From Treponema sp. (GTDB taxonomy: Bacteria; Spirochaetota; Spirochaetia; Treponematales; Breznakiellaceae): 26,787 nt of DNA. Both the position numbers and the translations under genes were made by a program. The DNA is taken from contig JAISBR010000120.1 in NCBI GenBank assembly GCA_031266095.1, positions 1 to 26,787 on the forward strand. Direction: 5' to 3'. The notes below the pieces were generated by a model. That model saw only the letters and a program-made list of their open reading frames with translations, was not told the origin of the DNA and did not search any database. This document shows positions 7,285 through 15,297 of this stretch, one piece after another; position 1 is the stretch's first letter; every line of letters starts with the position of its first letter.

Positions 7285-8271
7285 ATGGAAAATCAAAAAA
7301 CAGTTATACTGCTGTCCCTGCCGCAAAACAGGCTGCTTCCTGAATTCAGGGAAGAATTGCTGGCCGCCGGAGTGGGCCGGGAAGTGCTTATAACAATGGA
7401 TCAGGCGGAGATTGAACTTTACCTTGACCGGATTGAAATCGGCATGGGGGATCTGCCCTTTACCTTGCTGCCGAAGATGTCGAATCTCAAATGGCTGCAA
7501 CTCTGGTCCGCGGGCGCCGATTTTTTGCAGCGCTTTCCCGAGGCAAAGACCTTGCCCTTTCAGCTTACTATTACTACAGGAATACACCAACAGCAGCTCA
7601 CGGAACATCTGTTTGCCATGCTGCTCGGCTGGAACCGCTGCCTGCCTGAAGCCTTTGCCGCCCAGCGGCGGCATGAGTGGCTTTTTATAACGGACCGGCG
7701 GCTTACGGCGCTCAAGGGGAAGACCATGCTGATCCTGGGTTACGGTACTATCGGCGAGACCATAGCCCGCATAGCCCAAAGTTTTGGCATGACGGTGCTC
7801 GGTGTGTGTCGGAACCCTGCGGGAAAGCCCGGCCTTAACGCCGGTGCGGGCCCGAGGGTAGAACCTGCCGCAAAGCTGCGTGAACTGCTGCCCGAAGCGG
7901 ATCACGTAGTAAACATCCTTCCTTCGACCGCCGCTACCCGCTCTTTTTTCGGCGCCGCCGAATTCGGCCTGATGAAACAGAGCGCCCTCTACATCAACAT
8001 CGGCCGGGGCGCCACCACCGACGAGGCCGCCATGATCGAGGCCCTGCGCTCAAAGCGCATAGCCGGCGCCCTCCTTGACGTAGTTGAAACCGAGCCGCTG
8101 CCGCCTGATTCCCCTCTCTGGGATATGGACAACGTGATACTTACCGGTCATTTCGCGGGCTGTCATCCCGATTATTCCCGTATGGCTATGGATGTAGCCC
8201 TGGATAATCTTGGCCGCTATAACCGGGGGGAATCGCTGAAAAACCAGGTGGACAAAGAGCTGGGGTATTAA
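7285..8271 (+). CDS. D-isomer-specific 2-hydroxyacid dehydrogenase
   Basis: A 328-residue NAD(P)-dependent dehydrogenase interconverting a 2-oxoacid and its D-2-hydroxyacid. The Rossmann motif GYGTIG (152-157) is clear. The catalytic triad is R241 (INIGRGA), E270 (VETEPLP) and H289 (LTGHFAG). The N-terminal substrate domain is divergent, with LQLWSAGAD where the family has its substrate loop. The ATG follows AAGGTGA at good spacing. Located behind the sugar isomerase on the same strand, it may reduce or oxidise a sugar-derived acid such as a glyoxylate, hydroxypyruvate or tartronate-like compound; that is inference. Confidence 0.88.
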   Translation: MENQKTVILLSLPQNRLLPEFREELLAAGVGREVLITMDQAEIELYLDRIEIGMGDLPFTLLPKMSNLKWLQLWSAGADFLQRFPEAKTLPFQLTITTGIHQQQLTEHLFAMLLGWNRCLPEAFAAQRRHEWLFITDRRLTALKGKTMLILGYGTIGETIARIAQSFGMTVLGVCRNPAGKPGLNAGAGPRVEPAAKLRELLPEADHVVNILPSTAATRSFFGAAEFGLMKQSALYINIGRGATTDEAAMIEALRSKRIAGALLDVVETEPLPPDSPLWDMDNVILTGHFAGCHPDYSRMAMDVALDNLGRYNRGESLKNQVDKELGY

Positions 8272-8326
8272 AGACATTCCGGCTGCCTGGCCGTTTAGGA
8301 GCAGGTAGGCAAAAAAGGTCACCCTC

Positions 8327-8437
8327 TCAGCCCACGGTGATGATACGGGCTTTCATTTCGTCGGTCACTTTGGGGGGTATCGCCCGGGGTTTTCCTCCCA
8401 CTGGAATAATATCCTGTCCTCCCCGCCAAGTAGACAT
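8327..8437 (-). CDS. Possible 36-residue small protein or gene remnant
   Basis: An ATG-started frame begins 7 nt after the TrmJ-like gene's stop on the same strand. It encodes a basic peptide of 36 residues with the segment GGKPRAIPPKVTDEMKARII, which looks protein-like rather than random and recalls the linker and HTH start of some transposases or regulators. There is no Shine-Dalgarno. It could be a remnant of a larger gene. Nothing else is seen in the 173-bp gap from 8272 to 8444. Confidence 0.3.
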   Translation of the reverse strand: MSTWRGGQDIIPVGGKPRAIPPKVTDEMKARIITVG

Positions 8438-8444
8438 TTAGAAG

Positions 8445-9206
8445 TTACCGTATTCTGGCCGCCTTGGCGAATATATTTTTTAGATAAGCCCCTTCCCGTT
8501 CGGTTAAGCCCGCCCGTGAAATCAGGTCCCGGAGGAAGCGGGTCTGTTCCTCTCTGCCGGGGTACTTGTAAAATCCCAGAGTGGCCAGGGTATTGGTGAT
8601 AGAAGCAGTCAGGCCCTCAACCTGTTCCCGTTTTAGAGGCATCCATTCCCCCTTGACCGGGTCCGGACCGGCGGCGGACTGTCCGCCAAAGGCCAGGAAC
8701 AGCTCATAGGCGTAGATCTGTACAGCATGGGAAAGGTTGAGAGAGGGAAAGGCATCGGAAACCGGGATATGGGAGGCGATATTACACAGGTCCAGTTCGG
8801 CGGCTTCAAGGCCGGTACGCTCGTTCCCAAAGACCAGAGCGATCAGGCCGGCCATTGGCCCCGAAGGTAAAGCGCGATCCCTAAGCCATGCCGCCAGGGA
8901 ACGGGGATCCATGCTGATATTCTTCCGCCGGCGGCCCCGTCTGCGGGTGGTTCCTACCAGCAGGGAACAATCCGCCGACGCTTCGGCAAGGCTGCTGAAA
9001 ACCTGGACCTGTTCCCAGATATCGGCGGCATGGACCGCCCTGGCCCGGATAGGGGCCTTGTCTAAGGCACGCCTGGAGGGACAAGACCCCGGCGTAATCA
9101 GCCGCAGCCGGGAAAGGCCCATGTTTTTCATAGCCCGGCATACGGCCCCTATATTGCCTGGTTCGGAAGCCCCTGATAAGATAATTACAAAGTCAGATAA
9201 AAACAT
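8445..9206 (-). CDS. TrmH/SpoU-family RNA 2'-O-methyltransferase (TrmJ-like)
   Basis: A 253-residue SPOUT methyltransferase. The three family motifs are present: motif 1 EPGNIGAVCRAMKNMGL near the N-terminus, motif 2 ALVFGNERTGL in the middle, and motif 3 SLNLSHAVQIYAYEL forming the trefoil-knot SAM site. With the knot at the N-terminus and a C-terminal helical extension it matches TrmJ, which methylates the 2'-O of nucleotide 32 in tRNA. Related enzymes act on rRNA, so the target is not certain. No Shine-Dalgarno precedes the ATG; a TATAAT lies 5 nt upstream, suggesting a leaderless mRNA. Convergent with the 2-hydroxyacid dehydrogenase gene. Confidence 0.85.
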   Translation of the reverse strand: MFLSDFVIILSGASEPGNIGAVCRAMKNMGLSRLRLITPGSCPSRRALDKAPIRARAVHAADIWEQVQVFSSLAEASADCSLLVGTTRRRGRRRKNISMDPRSLAAWLRDRALPSGPMAGLIALVFGNERTGLEAAELDLCNIASHIPVSDAFPSLNLSHAVQIYAYELFLAFGGQSAAGPDPVKGEWMPLKREQVEGLTASITNTLATLGFYKYPGREEQTRFLRDLISRAGLTEREGAYLKNIFAKAARIR

Positions 9207-9211
9207 GGTAA

Positions 9212-9217
9212 ATTATA
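9212..9217 (-). promoter_or_regulatory. -10 box directly before the TrmJ-like gene
   Basis: A perfect TATAAT on the minus strand ends 5 nt before the ATG. The surrounding sequence is very AT-rich, and no good -35 is seen 16-18 bp upstream, so this call rests on the -10 alone. Confidence 0.4.
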
Positions 9218-9326
9218 TAAAAAACCCTGATTTTTTTATATTGTTTCGTTATAATAATAAATGGGGAAGCTTTAAAAACCTGGATCTGTAGAGCTCTTTT
9301 GTTTAACAGCATCCCGAGTGAGAGGT

Positions 9327-9355
9327 TTGACAAAAAACATAAAAACAGGTAATAT
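9327..9355 (+). promoter_or_regulatory. Near-consensus sigma-70 promoter of the STAS-YbjN-pspA cluster
   Basis: TTGACA (9327-9332), a 17-bp spacer, and TAATAT (9350-9355). Transcription should begin near 9362, giving a leader of about 80 nt before the STAS start at 9442. It is the only strong plus-strand promoter seen ahead of the three genes. Confidence 0.7.
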
Positions 9356-9441
9356 ACAAGGCTATATGGAGTGTACATTGCCGGAAGAAGCAATGGTGAA
9401 TAAGACAGAAGCCTTGCTCAGAGGTTTTGGAAGGAAATGTC

Positions 9442-9993
9442 ATGACTAATAACGATATTATTCCCGGATTTGATGACGAAAAAGATGAAAGCCTCAAGAT
9501 CAGGATACAGAAGGTGGATGGGGTGGAAGGGTGTCTCGTTTTGTACCTGGAGGGGTATATTGACACCTATAATTCCAACTATTTTCAGAAACGTATTCAA
9601 AAAGCTATCGAAAAGGGATTCATCCGGCTGATCTTTCAATGCGGGGGACTGAATTATGTCTCGTCTACCGGCATAGGTTCCTTTACCGCTTTCCTCAAGG
9701 GCGTAAAACCCAAGGGCGGGGATCTGGTGCTGCTTGAAATACAGCCCAAGGTATACGAAGTGTTCCAACTCCTTGGTTTCTCCCAGTTCTTCAATATTAA
9801 GGATAACCTTGACGATTCCATCAATTTTTTCCGCAGTGGCTCCGCGACAGAAGCTGTGCCTATGTTCCCCAAAGTTTTTAGTTGCCCAATCTGTTCCAAG
9901 AAGCTCAAAGCTCTCAAGCCGGGCCGTTTCCGTTGTTCCGAATGTAAAACTATTCTTGCTATTGACAATGCCGGGCAGGTTTTCTTAGGATAA
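9442..9993 (+). CDS. STAS-domain protein with C-terminal zinc ribbon
   Basis: A 183-residue protein in two parts. Residues 18-130 form a STAS domain of the anti-sigma-factor antagonist type, with the phosphorylatable-serine loop at NYVSSTGIGS (S74/S75) and the strand LVLYLEGYID. Residues 148-168 carry CPIC...CSEC, a four-cysteine zinc ribbon. STAS proteins normally take part in partner switching with a serine kinase and phosphatase; no kinase or phosphatase gene lies here. The added zinc ribbon suggests a nucleic-acid or protein contact of its own. The ATG follows GGAAGGA; a TTG five codons upstream is less likely. It is first in a cluster with a YbjN-like gene (22 bp downstream) and pspA. 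Confidence 0.82.
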   Translation: MTNNDIIPGFDDEKDESLKIRIQKVDGVEGCLVLYLEGYIDTYNSNYFQKRIQKAIEKGFIRLIFQCGGLNYVSSTGIGSFTAFLKGVKPKGGDLVLLEIQPKVYEVFQLLGFSQFFNIKDNLDDSINFFRSGSATEAVPMFPKVFSCPICSKKLKALKPGRFRCSECKTILAIDNAGQVFLG

Positions 9994-10015
9994 GATATTC
10001 GTGGGGAATTTGAAG

Positions 10016-10411
10016 ATGACCGGCAGCAAAATCGAACAGTACCTTATTGATATGATGGTCTCCTACCAGCAGGTGGGTCCAAATCTATGGCTGCTGGAAG
10101 ACGAGAAGCGCCGCCTGCAGGAAGTGGCGGTGATGCTGGCTGAGCCTCTGGTAGTTATCCGGACCGTGGTTATGGATATTCCCGCGCACAATCTTCTGGA
10201 ACTCTACACCAAACTGCTGGAACTCAATGCTGTTGATGTGCTGCATGGCGCTTATGCGCTGGAAGACGGAAAAGTTGTGCTTATTGATACGCTGGAATAC
10301 GCCACTATGGATTATGAGGAATTTCGAGCCACCCTGGACGCCTTCAGCCTGGCCTTGACCGAACATTATCCAATTCTCTCGAAATACCGGTCGTCAAATA
10401 ATCATACGTGA
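10016..10411 (+). CDS. YbjN/CesT-like small protein, function unknown
   Basis: A 131-residue acidic, soluble protein without signal peptide or membrane segment. The alternating strands and helices (WLLEDEKRRLQEVAVMLAEPLVVIRTVVMDIP, shown here only as its outline, followed by LLELYTKLLELN and DGKVVLIDTLEY) resemble the YbjN or type III chaperone-like fold, in which small proteins bind a partner. Confidence 0.6.
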   Translation: MTGSKIEQYLIDMMVSYQQVGPNLWLLEDEKRRLQEVAVMLAEPLVVIRTVVMDIPAHNLLELYTKLLELNAVDVLHGAYALEDGKVVLIDTLEYATMDYEEFRATLDAFSLALTEHYPILSKYRSSNNHT

Positions 10412-10470
10412 AACGTACAGATGACTAAGGTAACGCGGCGCAGCTCTAATATCGCTTAAGGGAGGTCGAA

Positions 10471-11169
10471 ATGGGTGTTTTTTCAAGACTGAAAACTCTT
10501 ATATCCTCAAACATAAATGACATGATCAGCAAGGCGGAAAAGCCTGAAAAAATGCTGAATCAGCTTCTCCTTGAGATGAACGAGCAGCTTATCGAGTCCA
10601 AAAAGGCGGTAGCCATGGCCATCGCGGACGAGAAAAAGCTGGAGCGGGAAAAGGACAATAATCTTGCCCAGGCCCAGGAATGGGAGCGTAAGGCTATGCT
10701 GGCGGTAAACGCCGGCAAAGAAGATCTGGCAAAAGACGCCCTGCTCCGTAAGCAGGAGTATGACCGGATCGCTTTGGAGTATCAAAAACAGTGGGAAGCC
10801 CAAAAAGCCTCGGTGGATAAGCTCAAGGTAAGCCTGCGAGAACTACAGAACAAAATTGAGGAAGCCCAACGCAAGAAGAATCTCCTCATTGCCAGGGCTA
10901 AACGGGCCGAAGCCCAGCAAAAAATCCAAAACACGATCTCCAGTATTTCCGGTAACCGTAGCGCCTTTGACGCTTTTGACCGAATGTCCACCAAAGTAGA
11001 CCAGATGGAAGCCCAGGCCGATGCCGCCAAAGAACTTGAAGACCTCGGCGCCGACGCCAACCTGGAAAAACGCTTTGCCGAGTTGGAAAAATCCGATGCC
11101 TCGGCGGATATTTTGCTTCTGGAACTCAAAAAAAAGATGCAGGCTTTGCCGGAAAAGGAAAAAGAGTGA
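10471..11169 (+). CDS. pspA: PspA/IM30 family envelope-stress protein
   Basis: A 232-residue, highly charged, almost wholly alpha-helical protein. It begins with the amphipathic helix MGVFSRLKTLISSNIN, followed by NDMISKAEKPEKMLNQLL, the standard PspA/Vipp1 opening. A long coiled coil runs through about residues 25-165, and a helical tail ends in lysine and glutamate. The family polymerises on stressed inner membranes and helps keep the proton gradient. The ATG has GGGAGG at good spacing. It lies 59 bp after the YbjN-like gene on the same strand. No pspF-type enhancer-binding activator is visible, so control more likely comes from the upstream promoter and the STAS protein; the latter is inference. 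Confidence 0.9.
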   Translation: MGVFSRLKTLISSNINDMISKAEKPEKMLNQLLLEMNEQLIESKKAVAMAIADEKKLEREKDNNLAQAQEWERKAMLAVNAGKEDLAKDALLRKQEYDRIALEYQKQWEAQKASVDKLKVSLRELQNKIEEAQRKKNLLIARAKRAEAQQKIQNTISSISGNRSAFDAFDRMSTKVDQMEAQADAAKELEDLGADANLEKRFAELEKSDASADILLLELKKKMQALPEKEKE

Positions 11170-11232
11170 AATTTTCTTATAACGGGATTTCATTTTCTTT
11201 TTGATCTGAATCCTGTTAGTATTAAATCCAGG

Positions 11233-11269
11233 GAAGCTGTTCCAAAATCTGATGTTTTGGAACAGCCTC
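11233..11269. repeat. GTTCCAAAAC-type palindromic repeat, copy 3
   Basis: A 37-nt hairpin whose arms GAAGCTGTTCCAAAA and TTTTGGAACAGCCTC differ at one position; loop TCTGATG. It lies between pspA and deoD, and could separate their transcripts. TATAAT follows at 11271-11276 without a convincing -35. Confidence 0.75.
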
Positions 11270-11342
11270 ATATAATATAATTTCAAAATGTCCGGTTTTG
11301 AAATTGTAAGCCTAAAAAACACGGTTTTGATAAGGAGTGTAT

Positions 11343-12047
11343 ATGTCTATCCATATCGCGGCAAAGCCGGGAGAGATCGCCGAGGTGGTTCTGCTGCCCG
11401 GAGACCCTTTACGGGCCAAATTTATCGCGGAAAACTTTCTGAAAAATCCGGTATGCTACACGGATGTACGGAATATGCTGGGTTTTACCGGAACCTTCAA
11501 CGGTAAGCGGGTGTCGGTTCAGGGGGCCGGGATGGGTATCCCCTCGATTTCGATTTACGTAAATGAGCTGTTTCGGGATTACGGGGTGAAGCGGGCGATC
11601 CGCATCGGAACAGCCGGTTCCATCCGGCCGGACGTACAGATTCGGGATCTCGTGATCGCCATATCCGCCAGCACCGATTCCGGAGCCAATCATGTCCGTT
11701 TTGGCGGCAGAAATTATGCCCCCACCGCCTCTTTCAGTCTGCTTAAAACCGCTTGGGACATAGCCGTATCAAAAGGCTGGCAGCCCAAGGTAGGCCCGAT
11801 TGTCTCCTCGGATATGTTCTACACCGAGGATCCTGATGAATGGAAACTGTGGGCAAAATTCGGCTGTCTTGCCCTGGAAATGGAATGCGCCGAACTCTAC
11901 ACCCTCGCCGCCAAATACAGCCGCGAAGCCCTGGGCCTCCTCACCATTTCCGATAGTCTCATCACGCACGAGCAAACCACCGCCGAGGAACGGCAGACTA
12001 CCTTCACCCGGATGATGGAGGTGGCCCTGGAAACGGCCGTATCTTGA
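11343..12047 (+). CDS. deoD: Purine-nucleoside phosphorylase DeoD
   Basis: A 234-residue hexameric-type phosphorylase that cleaves purine (deoxy)ribonucleosides with phosphate, giving free base and (deoxy)ribose 1-phosphate for salvage. Signatures: H5 in [24 protein letters not shown] phosphate-binding segment, [16 protein letters not shown] with the ribose-binding Glu (E181), and the base-protonating D204 in TISDSLIT. Length and residue numbers match the E. coli enzyme. The ATG follows AAGGAG by five bases. It stands alone between pspA and tRNA-Leu. Confidence 0.95.
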   Translation: MSIHIAAKPGEIAEVVLLPGDPLRAKFIAENFLKNPVCYTDVRNMLGFTGTFNGKRVSVQGAGMGIPSISIYVNELFRDYGVKRAIRIGTAGSIRPDVQIRDLVIAISASTDSGANHVRFGGRNYAPTASFSLLKTAWDIAVSKGWQPKVGPIVSSDMFYTEDPDEWKLWAKFGCLALEMECAELYTLAAKYSREALGLLTISDSLITHEQTTAEERQTTFTRMMEVALETAVS

Positions 12048-12110
12048 ATAGGGCGCCGCAGCCTGTCTTAAAGTCACTGCCTGAGGCCGGCGGTATCTAT
12101 AGCCGATAGC

Positions 12111-12140
12111 TTGACTCCGGCTGCGTAAATGTAGTATAAA
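12111..12140 (+). promoter_or_regulatory. Promoter of tRNA-Leu
   Basis: TTGACT (12111-12116), an 18-bp spacer and TATAAA (12135-12140), ending 9 nt before the mature tRNA. Transcription would begin almost at the tRNA 5' end. Confidence 0.55.
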
Positions 12141-12149
12141 AGGACTACA

Positions 12150-12233
12150 GCCCGGATGGTGGAATTGGTAGACACGCTGGTTTCAGGTACCAGTGCCTTC
12201 ACCGGCATGGAAGTTCGAGTCTTCTTCCGGGCA
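12150..12233 (+). tRNA. tRNA-Leu (anticodon CAG)
   Basis: An 84-nt class II tRNA. Acceptor arms GCCCGGA and TCCGGGC pair perfectly, with discriminator A at 12233. The anticodon stem CTGGT/ACCAG encloses the loop TTCAGGT (anticodon CAG). A long variable arm (TGCC...GGCA) and T-loop TTCGAGT are present. CCA is not encoded. Confidence 0.95.
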
Positions 12234-12241
12234 ATAAGCTC

Positions 12242-12262
12242 ATTCCTTATGCTATAAGGAAT
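12242..12262 (+). terminator. Possible terminator hairpin after tRNA-Leu
   Basis: ATTCCTTAT-GCT-ATAAGGAAT, a perfect 9-bp AT-rich stem with a 3-nt loop, 8 nt after the tRNA. There is no T-tract, so termination is uncertain; it could instead be a processing site. Confidence 0.4.
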
Positions 12263-12299
12263 AGCGGTTTAGTACCTACCCGAAAACGAGCAGCATACC

Positions 12300-12328
12300 T
12301 TGACAGACACAGCTTGAATCAGTATTAT
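12300..12328 (+). promoter_or_regulatory. Near-consensus promoter of rho, overlapped by a palindrome
   Basis: TTGACA (12300-12305), 17 bp, TATTAT (12323-12328). Transcription should begin near 12335, leaving about 130 nt of leader before the rho ATG. The palindrome ATGAAAG-TATC-CTTTCAT (about 12327-12344) covers the end of the -10 and the expected start site, a place where an operator or a 5' RNA hairpin would act. The remaining leader has no other strong structure visible. Confidence 0.65.
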
Positions 12329-12465
12329 GAAAGTATCCTTTCATAAGTGTTAAGAAATAATCGGTCAGAAAAATATAGTGTAAAAAGGCGTGAGAGATTA
12401 AGTAATTCAGTCTGCTCTCGGCTGGGCTGGCCGGGAAAATAGCAATCCAATAGGTGGTTTGAGTA

Positions 12466-14316
12466 ATGGGAATTTTACGGAGGGGTCGAAAACCCAGGGT
12501 CAGTGAAAGTGAAGAAGCCGTATACCGTGGCGAAGAAGCGGATTCTCCGGCAAACGATGCTGGTGGGAATGAAAAAACATGGGAAGATGACCCCGTGGCG
12601 GAAGAAACTGAGTCCGGTAATGGGGAAAAGTCAGGACGGGTGATTGTTCGGGCCAGGACTAAACGGGCCATGACTGCTGAAAGCGGCAGCGATTTTTCTC
12701 AGGGAGAAGAGTCCACAGGCGTTGAGGATTATACGATTAATGAAGGAAATAGAAGCGGGGAAACCTCCTACCACCGCAGCCCGGTCCGACCCAGGGGCCG
12801 CTATGGTAAGACCGTTGGCCCGGTCTCAGCCGAGGCGGGATCTGTTCATGGAAATGGTAACGGGTATAACGGCGGCGCTTCCGCCGGCCTTTCCGGCAAC
12901 GGGGCTTCCTCTTATGCCGGAGTGGATGCCGCAGTGCCGGCTTCATCCATGCCCCTGCCGGCGCTGCCCAAAAACCTTCCTTCTATGCCGGATATCTACG
13001 GCCAGCCCGAACCCCGTCTTGATCAGGACAATGGCAAGCCCCGGCTCACTATCAACGAGTTGATCCGGCTTAACATGATTGATCTCCGGAAACTGGCGGA
13101 CTGCTATAATATTTCACATGACGATATGGTCTCTCTCAAAAAACAGGAGATTGTCTTCGCCATCCTCAAAGCCCATACGGAGCGGGGCGGCATCATCTAC
13201 GCCTATGGTTCCCTGGAGATTTTGCCGGATAACTACGGTTTTTTGCGCAGCCCCCAAAACTCCTATCTCTTCGGCCCTGACGATATCTATATCAGTCCCA
13301 GTCAGATCCGGCTGTTTGCCCTAAAAACCGGGGACACGGTTTATGGCCAGATTCGCAGTCCCAAAGAGCAGGAGCGGTTTTTTGCTATGCTCCGGGTGGA
13401 GACGGTAAATTATGACGATCCCACAGTGGCCCAGAACCGTATTCCCTTTGACAACCTTACCCCGCTGTACCCGGATCGGAAGCTCAACCTTGAAACCAGT
13501 ACCGAAGGGATCAGCGAGCGCATTATCAATTTGTTCTGTCCCATCGGCAAAGGCCAGCGGGCCCTCATCGTAGCCCCTCCCCGGACCGGCAAGACCATCA
13601 TGATGCAGAAGATTGCCAACGCTATTACCAAGAACCACCCCGAGGTGTACCTTATCGTGCTTCTCATCGACGAGCGCCCTGAGGAGGTCACCGATATGGA
13701 ACGGACCGTCCGGGCGGAGGTTATCTCTTCAACCTTTGATGAGCAGGCCACCCGGCATGTCCAGGTAACCGAGATGGTGCTGGAAAAGGCCAAGCGCCTG
13801 GTGGAGCATAAAAAGGACGTAGTCATCCTCCTCGATTCCATCACTCGACTGGCCCGGGCTTATAACCAAACCGTGCCAACCTCAGGGAAGATCCTTTCCG
13901 GTGGTGTGGATTCCAATGCCCTGCACAAGCCGAAACGCTTCTTCGGAGCGGCCCGGAACATCGAGGAAGGGGGGAGCCTTACCATAATCTCAACCGCCCT
14001 CATAGAGACCGGCAGCCGGATGGACGAGGTTATTTTCGAGGAATTCAAGGGTACCGGCAACCTGGAAATTGATCTAGACCGCCGTATTTCCGATCGCCGT
14101 CTGTTCCCCGCGATCAACATCAAAAAATCCGGTACCAGGAAGGAAGAACTGCTCCTCACCGAAGAAGAACTCCAGAAGATATGGATTCTTCGTAAGGTTA
14201 TCAACCCCATGGATGATATTGAGATCATAGAACTACTGGTTGACAGAATGAAGAAAAGCAAGAATAATGAGGCATTCCTTAAATCCATGAACACCGGAAG
14301 TGCCGCCGTGGATTAA
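12466..14316 (+). CDS. rho: Transcription termination factor Rho with long disordered N-terminus
   Basis: A 616-residue RNA-dependent ATPase that releases RNA polymerase. After residue 193 it is a standard Rho: RhoN helices ([18 protein letters not shown]), the OB-fold RNA-binding part ([16 protein letters not shown], about 247-262), Walker A APPRTGKT (370-377, K376), Walker B VVILLDS (D457), and the conserved [15 protein letters not shown] hexamer segment. Residues 1-190 are an added low-complexity region rich in Gly, Ser, Asn and Glu. The E. coli protein has 419 residues. The ATG follows AGGTGG; the gene starts after the leader described above and is followed by rpmE 64 bp on. Confidence 0.95.
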   Translation: MGILRRGRKPRVSESEEAVYRGEEADSPANDAGGNEKTWEDDPVAEETESGNGEKSGRVIVRARTKRAMTAESGSDFSQGEESTGVEDYTINEGNRSGETSYHRSPVRPRGRYGKTVGPVSAEAGSVHGNGNGYNGGASAGLSGNGASSYAGVDAAVPASSMPLPALPKNLPSMPDIYGQPEPRLDQDNGKPRLTINELIRLNMIDLRKLADCYNISHDDMVSLKKQEIVFAILKAHTERGGIIYAYGSLEILPDNYGFLRSPQNSYLFGPDDIYISPSQIRLFALKTGDTVYGQIRSPKEQERFFAMLRVETVNYDDPTVAQNRIPFDNLTPLYPDRKLNLETSTEGISERIINLFCPIGKGQRALIVAPPRTGKTIMMQKIANAITKNHPEVYLIVLLIDERPEEVTDMERTVRAEVISSTFDEQATRHVQVTEMVLEKAKRLVEHKKDVVILLDSITRLARAYNQTVPTSGKILSGGVDSNALHKPKRFFGAARNIEEGGSLTIISTALIETGSRMDEVIFEEFKGTGNLEIDLDRRISDRRLFPAINIKKSGTRKEELLLTEEELQKIWILRKVINPMDDIEIIELLVDRMKKSKNNEAFLKSMNTGSAAVD

Positions 14317-14380
14317 GTCCTTAAACCGGGTTTTCCGCTTTCGCGGCTAAGGGTTTGGGCAAATTATGGAGGATTTATAT

Positions 14381-14584
14381 ATGAAAGCAAAGATTCATCC
14401 CAAATACGAACTCACCAAGATAACCTGTGCTTGCGGGAATGTGATTGAGACCCATTCTACCGTCAAGGACATCAAGGTAGAAATTTGTTCATCCTGTCAT
14501 CCTTTCTTTACCGGTAAACAGAAACTGGTGGATACCGCCGGACGGATTGAAAGATTCAGGAAGAAATACAACATCAAAGACTAA
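14381..14584 (+). CDS. rpmE: 50S ribosomal protein L31, zinc-binding form
   Basis: A 67-residue ribosomal protein. The C16-x-C18 and C36-x2-C39 pairs make this the zinc-containing (C+) type of L31. HPFFTGKQK and the closing RFRKKY motif are typical. The start is the ATG at 14381, with GGAGG eight bases before it; an ATG five codons upstream is part of the ribosome-binding site. rho-rpmE adjacency is common in bacteria. Confidence 0.95.
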   Translation: MKAKIHPKYELTKITCACGNVIETHSTVKDIKVEICSSCHPFFTGKQKLVDTAGRIERFRKKYNIKD

Positions 14585-14600
14585 GCCGCAGGACGCTTCC

Positions 14601-15269
14601 CTATAAAAACAGTCCCTCAATCTTAGGTTCCCGCAGCCGCCATATCAGCATGATGAGGCAGGGAGTAGTTGTACCGTTTTTGTCAATAAGCCGCGCTTTT
14701 ATTTCCAAGAGCGGGCCGTTTTCTTTCCAGGACAAGTATTGAATATGTCTGATGGCGGCAGGCGTGAGCCGGAGGGGCTGTCCGCCTACACGGGGGGAGT
14801 CGGCGGCGTAAACACCGATACGGTAGAGCAGGGCAAGGTAGATTTCCTTATCATAACGGGGCCGTATTTCAGCCTCAAACTGAGATTCGCCCTGGGCGAG
14901 CAGAAAGGACTCATCCTGGAAAAGGAAGGCGCGGGACAAGCGTTCCAGATAGTCCTTCGCCTCGCCGGGGATGTTTTTGAAGGCCGGACCGTTCAGCATA
15001 TTTTCAGGCGGCGTGGCCGTAGCAGCCGGAGGTTCGGCAGGGCTGATGGAAGCGGCTGGAACCGCGCTTTCCACCGCCCGTGGACTCTGGGCGCAGGACA
15101 GCATCAACGCCGCCATCAATAACGCAGCCGCAGTGATAAAAAATATCGCGGCAAGCATCGGGGGATTTTCAATTCCTTGCCCGGCGGCGCCCGTGTCCAA
15201 GAATATCCAGGGTTTGTCATACCGGGTATAAACCAGGCGATACTCCTTTATTCGGTTTGTCCGGCGCAT
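14601..15269 (-). CDS. Membrane-anchored or lipoprotein-like protein of unknown function
   Basis: A 222-residue protein I do not recognise. A basic N-terminal stretch (residues 1-37) is followed by one hydrophobic segment (about 38-58) ending in LMLSC (C59). This could be a relaxed spirochaetal lipobox or just the edge of a membrane anchor. Residues 60-90 are rich in Ala, Pro and Thr, a likely linker. The rest (about 95-222) is a globular domain with FLFQDESFLLAQGESQFEAE and LLEIKARLIDKNG. If the internal Met38 were the start, the protein would be a conventional lipoprotein precursor lacking basic residues. It converges on rpmE, 16 bp away. Confidence 0.6.
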   Translation of the reverse strand: MRRTNRIKEYRLVYTRYDKPWIFLDTGAAGQGIENPPMLAAIFFITAAALLMAALMLSCAQSPRAVESAVPAASISPAEPPAATATPPENMLNGPAFKNIPGEAKDYLERLSRAFLFQDESFLLAQGESQFEAEIRPRYDKEIYLALLYRIGVYAADSPRVGGQPLRLTPAAIRHIQYLSWKENGPLLEIKARLIDKNGTTTPCLIMLIWRLREPKIEGLFL

Positions 15270-15297
15270 TTTTTACGCTCTATCCTTTAGCGCGATT

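Noticed and set aside
7186..7905. Minus-strand ORF opposite the 2-hydroxyacid dehydrogenase
   Set aside because: Shadow frame of a well-supported gene; no motif or ribosome-binding site.
11271..11276. TATAAT as deoD promoter
   Set aside because: No acceptable -35 lies 16-18 bp upstream; the position within AT-rich sequence after the hairpin makes chance likely.
14317..14380. Intrinsic terminator or L31 leader element between rho and rpmE
   Set aside because: Only a 4-bp stem (CCGC-TTTC-GCGG) without T-tract is seen.
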